This document shows, piece by piece, positions 1 to 7,342 of a stretch of 8,543 nucleotides of DNA (position 1 is its first letter; every line of letters starts with the position of its first letter). The position numbers and the translations under genes were made by a program. Below the pieces are notes generated by a model, which made no database searches, was not told the origin of the DNA, and saw only the letters and a program-made list of their open reading frames with translations. The DNA is from Dethiobacter sp. (GTDB taxonomy: Bacteria > Bacillota_D > Dethiobacteria > Dethiobacterales > Dethiobacteraceae), in NCBI GenBank assembly GCA_018333395.1, contig JAGXSQ010000088.1:1-8543 (forward strand), in the 5' to 3' direction.

Positions 1-1755
1 AACTACGACATTCCCTGGAACCCGAATCGCCTCGAACAGCGTATGGGACGTATTCACCGTTACGGCCAGAAGAAAGACTGCCTCATCTTCAACTTCGTGG
101 CCACGAACACCATCGAGGGCCGCGTGCTCCAGCGCCTGCTGGAGAAGCTCCAGGAAATCCGGGATGCGCTCGACGACGATGCGGTGTTCAACGTCGTCGG
201 CGAAATCCTGCCGGCAGCTCAGGCGGAACGCATCCTGCGAGACTATTATGCCGGGAAACTGGGCGAGGCCGACCTTGAGGACCGCCTGCTTGAAAACGTC
301 GACGAGAGCCGTTTCCGCGCCATCTGCCAGAACGCTCTGGAGGGACTGGCCTCCAAGAAACTTAACCTGGAGATGCTCATTGAACGCCGGGCGCGGGCGC
401 AAGAGCGCCGGGTCGTGCCGGAAACCATTGGCCGTTTCCTTCACGAGGCTGCCGGCTACATCCCATGGAAGCTAGAGGTCGTAAAGAATATACCGCATGC
501 CTTCGAACCGGACCGCACGCCGGCGGCGCTGCGGCGTTACGAGCGGGAACCTGACTGGCAGCTGCCGGCACTGGCCAACAAATATCCGCGCTGCTCAACA
601 GACCGCGACACTGCCGATAAAAACAGCCTGGAATGGGTCACGCCTGGTCACCCGCTTTTTGAAGCCATTCGCCGCCATGCTCATAAGCAAGCCGGCGAGG
701 CTTTCGGTAAGGGCGCGTGTTTTTATTCTTTATGGCACGCAGAGCCCTCACGGATAGATTTTTACCGTGCCCGGGCGGTGGACGGGCTGGGCCGTGTTGT
801 CCACGAACGACTCTTTGTTGTGGAAATTAAGGAGAACGATTTGCCCCGTTTGCTTGAGCCCAGTGTGTTAGGCAACTTCACTCCGGTGGGACAGGCCAAG
901 GACAGGCTGGAAGCCTGCTTTACAAGCCTGTCCGCAGGCGTGCTGCCCGCTGTGGCTTCCGCTTCTGAAGCTGCCGCCTGGCTTCACATAAGCGCGTTAC
1001 AACCTTTTCTGGAGGAGGCCCGCCAGGAGCGCCAGACCGAAGTAAAGCGTGTCGCCGCACACGTGGAGCTTTCGCTCACCGAACTACTGCAGCGCGCCGA
1101 CGATGAAATAGGCCGGGCATCTGAAGATAAGGATAAAGGAGTACCGGGGGCTGACGGCCGTCTGGCCCTGGCGGAGAACCGCCACGCGGAATTGCTGGCG
1201 CGGCAGAAACGGCGTCGCCAAGACCTTGAGCAGCAGCGTTCCTTGTCCCTGCAGGCTGTGGAGCGCATCACTTCTGTTCTGGTTCTGCCGCATCCGGAGC
1301 GCGAGGCGCCGGAAGTGCGCCGCCTGCAGCCAAACCTGGAAACCGAAGCCACGGCCATGCAGGTGGTTATGGATTACGAGCGGGCGCAGGGACGCCAAGT
1401 CTACGACGTTCATGAGAAGAACCTGGGCTACGATATTACCAGCCTCGATCTCCACTCCGGCGAGCTGCGCCTGATTGAAGTAAAAGGGCTGGCCGCCGCT
1501 GCGGGGACCATCCTGCTTACACCTAACGAACGCCGTGTGGCCGAGGACCGGCGCGACTGCTACTGGCTTTACGTGGTCACCGACTGCGCCAGCCAACCCG
1601 TGCTCCAAGAGCCGATTAAGGACCCCGCTCGCTTCCCGTGGCACGAGGTGAGCAAGGTCCAACATTATTACCTGTCGGTGGAGGCCTTGACCCAGCCGAT
1701 GCAGTTGCGGGAGGATTCACCCCAGTATGGATCGTCACCCAAGGAGGTGAGATAG
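1..1755 (+). CDS. SNF2-family helicase with C-terminal DUF3883 domain (5' partial)
   Basis: The frame is open from the first base to TAG at 1753-1755 (584 codons), so the N-terminus and the Walker A and DExx motifs lie outside the window. The fragment opens in the second RecA lobe with the SNF2 arginine-finger region ([18 protein letters not shown], then HRYGQ). A long helical region follows, then a '[12 protein letters not shown]' block (about residues 214-225) that I associate with DrmD-like SNF2 proteins, and an Arg/Glu-rich likely coiled coil. Residues about 453-530 match DUF3883: GYDI (D478), IEVKG (E493, K495) and LTPNE, a layout like PD-(D/E)XK nucleases. Expected role, inferred: ATP-driven translocation or remodelling on DNA, coupled to a nuclease-like domain, in a methylation-linked defence system such as class 1 DISARM. 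The ATG at 43 lies inside the helicase motif and is not a real start. The family call is firm; the system assignment is moderate because drmA, drmB and drmC are not visible. Confidence 0.9.
   Translation, partial: NYDIPWNPNRLEQRMGRIHRYGQKKDCLIFNFVATNTIEGRVLQRLLEKLQEIRDALDDDAVFNVVGEILPAAQAERILRDYYAGKLGEADLEDRLLENVDESRFRAICQNALEGLASKKLNLEMLIERRARAQERRVVPETIGRFLHEAAGYIPWKLEVVKNIPHAFEPDRTPAALRRYEREPDWQLPALANKYPRCSTDRDTADKNSLEWVTPGHPLFEAIRRHAHKQAGEAFGKGACFYSLWHAEPSRIDFYRARAVDGLGRVVHERLFVVEIKENDLPRLLEPSVLGNFTPVGQAKDRLEACFTSLSAGVLPAVASASEAAAWLHISALQPFLEEARQERQTEVKRVAAHVELSLTELLQRADDEIGRASEDKDKGVPGADGRLALAENRHAELLARQKRRRQDLEQQRSLSLQAVERITSVLVLPHPEREAPEVRRLQPNLETEATAMQVVMDYERAQGRQVYDVHEKNLGYDITSLDLHSGELRLIEVKGLAAAAGTILLTPNERRVAEDRRDCYWLYVVTDCASQPVLQEPIKDPARFPWHEVSKVQHYYLSVEALTQPMQLREDSPQYGSSPKEVR
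1741..1750 (+). promoter_or_regulatory. Strong Shine-Dalgarno site for rmuC
   Basis: AAGGAGGTGA is a near-perfect anti-16S complement and ends 7 bases before the ATG at 1758. It lies inside the last codons of the helicase gene. It fixes the rmuC start at 1758, directly before a hydrophobic N-terminus, rather than at an in-frame ATG 120 bases upstream that would overlap the helicase. Confidence 0.85.
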
Positions 1756-1757
1756 AT

Positions 1758-3173
1758 ATGGAATATGCCCTTTATATCTTGGCTGTTTTGCTCGCCGGTG
1801 GCCTGGTGGTTTGGCTGCTTGCATATACTCGTATCACGAAACCCCTAACCGCAAGAATGGAGGAATCCGAGCGCCGAGCCAATACGGCTGAACGTCAGAC
1901 GTCTGTGCTGGAAGGGGCGCTTACGGAATTGCGTTCACAGAACCAAAAGATCTCGGATGACCTTGCGAAGATCAGGCAACAACTAGCCGATGAGAACAGT
2001 GCCAAGGTGAAGGCTGAAACCCAACTGACGGAAACCGTGCAGCGACTCGAAGAGGAGAAAACCCTCCTTGCGGATGCCAAGGCCAAGCTCACGGATACCT
2101 TTAAGGCGCTTGCCGGTGACACCCTCAACAGCAGCACGGCTGCATTTCTGCAACTGGCTAAAGAGATGCTCGATAAGACTCTCGCCGATGCCAAGGGGGA
2201 CTTGGGCAAGCGCCAGGAGGCCATCCAGGGGATGGTCAAACCCCTGGCGGATTCCATCACCAAATTCGAGGAGCATGTTCGAACGATTGAGAAAAACAGG
2301 CAGGAAGCATACTCGGGACTCACGGAACACCTGAAGTTCTTGGGCGCGAGTCACCAGAAGTTACAGAAAGAGACCGCAAATCTGGTCACAGCTCTGCGCA
2401 AGCCGCAGGTACGCGGCCGCTGGGGCGAGATAACCCTGCGCAGGGTCGCGGAACTGGCGGGAATGTCCGAACATTGTGATTTCGCCGAGCAGGTGGCTGC
2501 GACCACTGAGGATGGCCGACTACGCCCCGACCTTGTCGTGCGGCTGCCCGTAGGGCGCGAAATCATCGTTGACGCGAAGGTCTCTCTGGAAGCGTATCTT
2601 GATGCAATAGCTGCTGAGTCGGATGAAGACCGCAAGACAGCTCTGGAGAGGCATGCCAAACAGGTGCGTAGTCACATGAACGCCTTGGCTGACAAACGAT
2701 ACTGGGGGCAGTTCACGAAAGCCCCTGAGTTTGTCGTTATGTTTATCCCCGGCGAGTCATTCTTCGGCGCGGCGGCAGATGCGGACCACGCCCTGATTGA
2801 GGACGGGCTGGCCCAGCGCGTAGTCCTAGCAACCCCGACAACGCTTATCGCCTTGCTTCGTGCCGTGGCTTACGGATGGCGACAGGAACAGATCGCCAAG
2901 AACGCCCAGGAGATTAGTGACCTCGGCAAGCAGCTCTACGAGCGAATGAGAACCATGGCTGAGCACGTCGGCGACATCGGCAAGGGTTTGGAGAAGGCCA
3001 ACGCCGCCTACAACAGCGCTGTCGGCTCGATGGAAGCCCGAGTTCTCCCGGCGGCACGAAGATTCAAGGACATGGGGGCCGCGACCGGCAACGAGATCCC
3101 CGCCCTGTCGCCCGTTGAAACGACACCCCGTTCGCTCACCGCACCGGAGATGAAGGAGGAGGGACAAGAATGA
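1758..3173 (+). CDS. rmuC: DNA recombination protein RmuC family
   Basis: The protein has 471 residues, close to the usual RmuC size. The order is: a hydrophobic N-terminal segment (about residues 3-23, [18 protein letters not shown]) that should anchor it in the membrane; a long coiled coil (about 30-115); and the RmuC core from about 217 ([18 protein letters not shown]) to about 440. The core contains RPDLVVRLP (D258) and [12 protein letters not shown] (D272, K274, E278), the PD-(D/E)XK-like signature of the family, then RYWGQF and [11 protein letters not shown]. RmuC proteins are predicted nucleases; the E. coli protein limits inversions at short inverted repeats. The start is set by the SD site at 1741-1750, 2 bases after the helicase stop, and the end overlaps the KTSC gene by ATGA, so translation is probably coupled. 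RmuC is usually a stand-alone chromosomal gene, so a copy inside a putative defence operon is unusual. It may be an accessory copy. Confidence 0.92.
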   Translation: MEYALYILAVLLAGGLVVWLLAYTRITKPLTARMEESERRANTAERQTSVLEGALTELRSQNQKISDDLAKIRQQLADENSAKVKAETQLTETVQRLEEEKTLLADAKAKLTDTFKALAGDTLNSSTAAFLQLAKEMLDKTLADAKGDLGKRQEAIQGMVKPLADSITKFEEHVRTIEKNRQEAYSGLTEHLKFLGASHQKLQKETANLVTALRKPQVRGRWGEITLRRVAELAGMSEHCDFAEQVAATTEDGRLRPDLVVRLPVGREIIVDAKVSLEAYLDAIAAESDEDRKTALERHAKQVRSHMNALADKRYWGQFTKAPEFVVMFIPGESFFGAAADADHALIEDGLAQRVVLATPTTLIALLRAVAYGWRQEQIAKNAQEISDLGKQLYERMRTMAEHVGDIGKGLEKANAAYNSAVGSMEARVLPAARRFKDMGAATGNEIPALSPVETTPRSLTAPEMKEEGQE

Positions 3174-3382
3174 ACAGGACGCCAGTGCGCTCAAGCAATA
3201 TCCGTTCTGCGGGCTATGACCCAGGGGCGAGGACGCTCGAGCTTGAGTTTCACAGCGGAGGTATCTACCAGTACTCCGGGGTGCCGGAGAACGTCCATCA
3301 AAGTATGATGCAGGCTACGTCGAAGGGATCTTACTTCCACGACCACATCAAGGACCGGTATCCATACAGGCAGGTGAGGTGA
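3170..3382 (+). CDS. KTSC-domain small protein
   Basis: This is a 70-residue protein that is almost entirely one KTSC domain, named for its occurrence at the C-terminus of some lysyl-tRNA synthetases. Visible family features are [11 protein letters not shown] at the N-terminus, the strand pattern [17 protein letters not shown], and the end motif [15 protein letters not shown]. It has no transmembrane segment and no signal peptide. Its molecular role is unknown. The start ATG overlaps the rmuC stop (ATGA at 3170-3173), with an AGGAGG site at 3154-3159. The stop lies 7 bases before the next gene, so it is an operon member. Its position between RmuC and an ATPase-nuclease suggests a small nucleic-acid-binding or partner protein, which is inference only. 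Confidence 0.85.
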   Translation: MNRTPVRSSNIRSAGYDPGARTLELEFHSGGIYQYSGVPENVHQSMMQATSKGSYFHDHIKDRYPYRQVR

Positions 3383-3389
3383 ATCGCCC

Positions 3390-5360
3390 ATGATTATCAA
3401 GGCTGTCCACGTGAAGAACTTCCGCTCGATCCGCGATGAACGCATTGACTGTGACAACCTCACGGTTCTTGTGGGTCGCAATGGTACGGGCAAATCCTCC
3501 TTCCTGCGCGCATTGCAGATGTTTTACGACCCCAAGGCAATTGTTGTGGCGGATGATTTCTATGCCGAGGATACGAGTAAGGAAATTGAGATTTCCGTTA
3601 CGTTTACTGAGCTTACTGCCGAAGCGAAGCCCCTCTTCGCGCCATATCTGGATGGGAATGACCTTACTGTGGTACGAGTATTTTCGTTGTCGGCGAGGAA
3701 ACAAGGGACCTATCATGGCATGATCTTGCAGAATCCCAGCTTCGCTGAGATTCGCAACGCGGGCGGGAGGACCGAAATCAGGACCAAATACAACGAGGTC
3801 AACAGCCAACAGCATTTCTCTCTTCCATCAGTGCGAAGCGCAGAACAGGTTGAGGAGGAACTCAAGAAGTGGGAGGCCGCGAATCCGACTTCGTGTGTCC
3901 GGCTGCGCGATGACGGTCAGTTCTTCGGCTTCACGGAAGTGGGGAATGGTTACCTCGGTCGTCACACGCGGTTTATCCACATTCCTGCTGTTCGTGATGC
4001 TTCAGATGATGCTACAGAGGGCAAGGGATCAAGCGTTACCGAAATCATGAACCTTGTGGTGCGACGGACGCTCGCCAACCGCAAGGAGTTTCTCAAGCTG
4101 AAGAACGACACCCAGAAGCAATACCGCGAAATCATGGACCCCTCGAAGCTCACGGAGCTATCTGAGCTTCAGACGCAATTGTCGGTGACCTTGCGGTACT
4201 ACGCCCCAGAGGCAAATGTCTTGATGGAATGGGCCAAGCTTTCGGACATTGACTTTCCGTTGCCGAAGGCCGAGGTCAGACTTCACGAAGATGGCTACAA
4301 GTCCTCTGTCCAGCGGACCGGCCACGGTCTTCAACGTGCCTTCATCCTGACCATGTTGCAGCATCTCGTTGCGGCCAGGGACACCGAGACAGCAACTGAG
4401 AAAGATTTTGCGTCGGATGCTGAGATTCCTGAACAAGGCGAGCCACAGCTCCCCGGTCTGCTCCTCGCTATCGAGGAGCCGGAATTGTATCAGCACCCGA
4501 GCCGGCAACGGCATATGGCATCCGTCCTTCTGAAGCTCTCCCAAGGTTCTATCCTCGGTGTGGCAAAAAGGACGCAGGTTCTCTACTCCACGCACTCGCC
4601 GCTTTTTGTCGGCCTCGACCGCTTTGACCAAATCCGTCTCCTGAGGAAAGATGACGATGCTGCGGGCAAACCCCGCGTAACGAAAGCGATCAAGGCGGAA
4701 TTGGATGCTGTAGCCGAGGAAATCTGGGTGGCCGGTGGCAGTCAGGGCAGCAGGTATACCGCCGATACGCTTCGCCCCCGTCTTCAGACAGTCATGACGC
4801 CATGGGTCAACGAAGGGTTCTTTGCCGATGTCGCCGTGCTGGTCGAGGGCGAGGACGACCGAGCTGCTATCCTAGGCGTTGCCGTATCGATGGGCCACAA
4901 CTTTGACAGCGACGGTATCTCACTCATCCCCTGTCTCGGTAAAAATAACTTGGATCGTCCCCTGGTCATCTTCCGGCGTCTCGGTATTCCGGTCTACGTC
5001 ATATGGGACGGCGATCATGGCAAGGCAGATGCGAGAACGGAGGACAACCGCAAACTTCTACGGCTTCTCAATCAATCTGAGGAGGACTGGCCCTGCGGCG
5101 TGAAGGATAGCCATGCCTGTTTTAAGGCCAAGCTCGAGACCACGCTTGAAGAGGAGATCGGCAAAGACCTGTTTGACCTGCTACTTGCGGATGCCCAAGG
5201 GCAACTCGGTATCCACAAGAGGAAGGATGCTTTGAAGAATCCTGTCGTGCTGCAGCGCATCGTCGAGAAGGCATCCGCAGAGGGTAAGACGAGCGCAACT
5301 CTGAAGGGTATTGTCGAGAAGATTGTTGCTCTCAAGCCACAGCGCGGGGGTGAGCTATGA
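3390..5360 (+). CDS. OLD-like ATPase with C-terminal TOPRIM nuclease domain (first copy)
   Basis: The protein has 656 residues. The ABC/SMC-type ATPase head has Walker A GRNGTGKSS (29-37), a signature-like TGHGLQR (310-316), Walker B LLAIEEPELYQHP (358-370) and an H-loop STHSP (400-404). A TOPRIM domain follows, with VLVEGEDDRA (E486) and the metal-binding WDGDHGK (D540, D542). All catalytic positions expected of an OLD-family endonuclease are present, so the protein looks intact. OLD proteins are ATP-regulated DNA nucleases; GajA of Gabija and phage P2 Old are relatives used in phage defence. No UvrD-like GajB gene follows, so this is not canonical Gabija. The start has an AGGTGAGGTGA site at 3372-3382, partly inside the KTSC gene. 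The stop overlaps the ATG of a methyltransferase fragment by ATGA, so the gene once sat directly upstream of a methyltransferase gene. Confidence 0.9.
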   Translation: MIIKAVHVKNFRSIRDERIDCDNLTVLVGRNGTGKSSFLRALQMFYDPKAIVVADDFYAEDTSKEIEISVTFTELTAEAKPLFAPYLDGNDLTVVRVFSLSARKQGTYHGMILQNPSFAEIRNAGGRTEIRTKYNEVNSQQHFSLPSVRSAEQVEEELKKWEAANPTSCVRLRDDGQFFGFTEVGNGYLGRHTRFIHIPAVRDASDDATEGKGSSVTEIMNLVVRRTLANRKEFLKLKNDTQKQYREIMDPSKLTELSELQTQLSVTLRYYAPEANVLMEWAKLSDIDFPLPKAEVRLHEDGYKSSVQRTGHGLQRAFILTMLQHLVAARDTETATEKDFASDAEIPEQGEPQLPGLLLAIEEPELYQHPSRQRHMASVLLKLSQGSILGVAKRTQVLYSTHSPLFVGLDRFDQIRLLRKDDDAAGKPRVTKAIKAELDAVAEEIWVAGGSQGSRYTADTLRPRLQTVMTPWVNEGFFADVAVLVEGEDDRAAILGVAVSMGHNFDSDGISLIPCLGKNNLDRPLVIFRRLGIPVYVIWDGDHGKADARTEDNRKLLRLLNQSEEDWPCGVKDSHACFKAKLETTLEEEIGKDLFDLLLADAQGQLGIHKRKDALKNPVVLQRIVEKASAEGKTSATLKGIVEKIVALKPQRGGEL

Positions 5361-5425
5361 TCCCCAAGGAGTGCAAGCGCCTGGCGGAGGTGGACTTCCC
5401 GATTGCCGTTGTCTCCAAGCACGCT
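5357..5425 (+). repeat. Imperfect direct repeat, left copy (methyltransferase start)
   Basis: These 69 bp match 7274-7342 at 58 positions, counted by codon alignment. The first 11 bases, ATGATCCCCAA, are identical. The pair bounds the second ATPase gene, about 1.9 kb apart. Confidence 0.85.
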
Positions 5426-5470
5426 CTACCTGTGATGGGCGTAGCGACCGCCTTACGGAGGGCAGAATGA
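5357..5470 (+). pseudogene. Truncated 5' fragment of a DUF1156 DNA methyltransferase gene
   Basis: The ATG at 5357 opens a 37-codon frame. Its first 23 codons give exactly the same residues as the start of the methyltransferase at 7274 ([14 protein letters not shown] and on to SKHA). After KHA similarity ends abruptly at 5425/5426, and 14 unrelated residues (LPVMGVATALRRAE) lead to TGA at 5468-5470. The two 69-bp stretches differ at 11 positions, every one synonymous, so this is the stump of a diverged functional allele and not a fresh tandem copy. It retains the ATGA overlap with the ATPase gene upstream. It is probably still translated as a short peptide, but it lacks the SAM-binding and catalytic regions. 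A functional mini-peptide is possible but unsupported. Confidence 0.8.
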
Positions 5471-5480
5471 GATTATCAGA

Positions 5481-5487
5481 GGGAGGT
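5481..5487 (+). promoter_or_regulatory. Shine-Dalgarno site for the second ATPase gene
   Basis: GGGAGGT ends 8 bases before the ATG at 5496 and supports that start. The 25 bases between the fragment's TGA at 5470 and the ATG hold only this site. I see no convincing -35/-10 promoter, so the gene is probably expressed by readthrough from upstream. Confidence 0.7.
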
Positions 5488-5495
5488 TACCAGAT

Positions 5496-7277
5496 ATGAA
5501 GCTGAAGGCATTCAGAGTGCTTTTCTACCGATCCATTCTTGATTCGGGCTGGATCGATGTCGACGACATCACCGTAATTGTCGGAAAGAATGAATCGGGC
5601 AAAACTGCTCTATTGAAGGCGCTTCACAAGTTCAACCCCTTCAACCCTGAGCCTTACAACATCGACCGCGAATGGCCCCGTGGGCATCGCAGAGAGAGAT
5701 CTCCGGACGCTGTGGTCGTGGAGGCGCGATTCGAGTTCACGGATGCCGAAAAGGCGCAAGTCCATGACTTGTGCCCGGCAAATGTTACTCCCAGCGGAGT
5801 GCAGATCTCAAAGACTTATAATGGTGACTTCAAGATCACGTTTCTTCAGGCCGAGGTTCCTGAAGATGCGTACATGATGCCGGCAGTTTGTAATGAGTTG
5901 GAGATAAGGGTGCGCGAATGGCTTCCCACTTTCATTTACATGGATGACCACAGGCCATTCCAAGGCGTCGCCTACCTCGACCAGATCCATCAGAGAAAGA
6001 ATCAAAACCAGCTCACCGAGCAAGACAAGACCTTTCTCATGATCCTTGAAATGGCGGGGCTGAACTTCGACGAAGAATTCCAGCGGGCGTCAGAACAGGA
6101 AAAAGAACAGCGTATGCTGGACATGAACGATGCCTCGCTCACGCTGACCAGACAGCTCGCCGACCACTGGTCGCAGAGGAAGTACCAGACCAATATCGTA
6201 GCGGATGGATACCATCTCATTGCCTTTGTTAGCGATGAGGTGCAGCCCGCACTCGTCCCGCTAAACGAGCGATCTAAGGGCTTTCAGTGGTTCTTCTCCT
6301 TCGATGTCACCTTCCTCTATGAGACGAAAGGCACGTTTAAGAACGCCATAATTCTCTTGGATGAGCCGGGCCTCCATCTTCACGCCGCGGCCCAGCGGGA
6401 TCTCCTCAAGCGGATTCGTGAATACGCGAAGGGTAACCAGCTAATCTACACGACGCACATGCCCTTCATGATCGACATGGAGCGGCTCGACAACATCTGC
6501 GTCTGTCTAGAGAGTAAGGGGAAGGGTACAACGGTCTCCGCCGACTTCTACGCCGCTGACGAACACGCGCGATTTCCTCTACAGGCTGCGCTCGGGTTGT
6601 CGATGAGCCACAGCCTTTTCGTCGGTCCGTACAACTTGGTAGTGGAGGGCATAACCGACTTCTGGCTCATATCCACAATGGCCGCCATTTTCAGGTCAGA
6701 GGGGCATCCGAGTCTGGACGAGCGTATCGTGATCACGCCGGCCGGGGGAGCCACTAAGGCAGCGTATGTTGCAACGATGCTGCAAGGACAAGAGCTCAAT
6801 GTGGTCGTTCTGCTGGATTCCGACCCGGAGGGGCAACGAGTTGCCGAAGGCCTCATCAAACAGTGGATCATGAAAGACCGTCACGTGCTGATGATTGGCA
6901 AGATCCTTGGGCGAACCGATGAAACCACCATTGAAGATCTGTTTCCGGCCGACTTCTACCTGCGGTACGTCAATTGCGCTTACCAAAAAGAGCTGAACGG
7001 AAAGCCGTTGGGCGATGCGGACATAAGCCAAAGCACCCATCCCCAACTCGTCCGGCGAGTAGAGGAAGCAATGAAGACGCGAGGACTACAGCCAAACTCT
7101 GACGCCGGGGCCTTCAACAAGGGGCGTCCTGCGAAGCTCCTGCTTGCTGAACTGCCGAAAGCAAGTATATCGGATTTGCCAGGCGAGTTCGTCAGCGGAT
7201 TCGAGCGGCTCTTTCAGCAGGTCAATGAGGCCATGCCCGGACTTCAGAACAAGCCCGCGAAGGTGTCTGGCACATGA
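5496..7277 (+). CDS. OLD-like ATPase with TOPRIM domain (second, divergent copy)
   Basis: The protein has 593 residues. Walker A is GKNESGKTA (30-38). A long insertion follows, then [11 protein letters not shown] (259-269) in the signature position, Walker [14 protein letters not shown] (285-297), and TTHMPFMID (319-327) in the H-loop position. The TOPRIM domain has [13 protein letters not shown] (E384) and [10 protein letters not shown] (D441, D443). The organisation is that of OLD-family ATP-dependent endonucleases. Motif sequences differ clearly from the first ATPase (GKNESGKT against GRNGTGKS; SKGFQW against [14 protein letters not shown] against EEPELYQHP), so the two are distant relatives and not a recent duplication. 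The gene is framed by two copies of the methyltransferase start and ends in an ATGA overlap with the second. I infer that it entered with a homologous island segment. Substrate specificity is not visible. Confidence 0.88.
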   Translation: MKLKAFRVLFYRSILDSGWIDVDDITVIVGKNESGKTALLKALHKFNPFNPEPYNIDREWPRGHRRERSPDAVVVEARFEFTDAEKAQVHDLCPANVTPSGVQISKTYNGDFKITFLQAEVPEDAYMMPAVCNELEIRVREWLPTFIYMDDHRPFQGVAYLDQIHQRKNQNQLTEQDKTFLMILEMAGLNFDEEFQRASEQEKEQRMLDMNDASLTLTRQLADHWSQRKYQTNIVADGYHLIAFVSDEVQPALVPLNERSKGFQWFFSFDVTFLYETKGTFKNAIILLDEPGLHLHAAAQRDLLKRIREYAKGNQLIYTTHMPFMIDMERLDNICVCLESKGKGTTVSADFYAADEHARFPLQAALGLSMSHSLFVGPYNLVVEGITDFWLISTMAAIFRSEGHPSLDERIVITPAGGATKAAYVATMLQGQELNVVVLLDSDPEGQRVAEGLIKQWIMKDRHVLMIGKILGRTDETTIEDLFPADFYLRYVNCAYQKELNGKPLGDADISQSTHPQLVRRVEEAMKTRGLQPNSDAGAFNKGRPAKLLLAELPKASISDLPGEFVSGFERLFQQVNEAMPGLQNKPAKVSGT

Positions 7278-7342
7278 TCCCCAAAGAATGCAAACGCCTG
7301 GCCGAGGTGGATTTCCCGATTGCTGTAGTGAGCAAGCACGCG
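7274..7342 (+). repeat. Imperfect direct repeat, right copy (methyltransferase start)
   Basis: This is the first 69 bases of the methyltransferase gene. It is 58/69 identical to 5357-5425, with only synonymous changes (for example AAA/AAG, GAA/GAG, AGC/TCC). It is the intact end of the pair. Confidence 0.85.

Noticed and set aside
43..1755. The helicase gene starting at the ATG at 43
   Set aside because: The frame is open from base 1, and residues before 43 ([14 protein letters not shown]) are part of the conserved SNF2 motif. The ATG encodes an internal methionine.
1638..1757. An upstream in-frame start for rmuC at 1638
   Set aside because: It would overlap the helicase by over 100 bases, add 40 residues before the membrane segment, and ignore the strong SD at 1741-1750.
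3390..5360. A canonical Gabija system (GajA)
   Set aside because: No UvrD-like GajB gene is adjacent; the neighbours are a methyltransferase stump and a second OLD-like gene.
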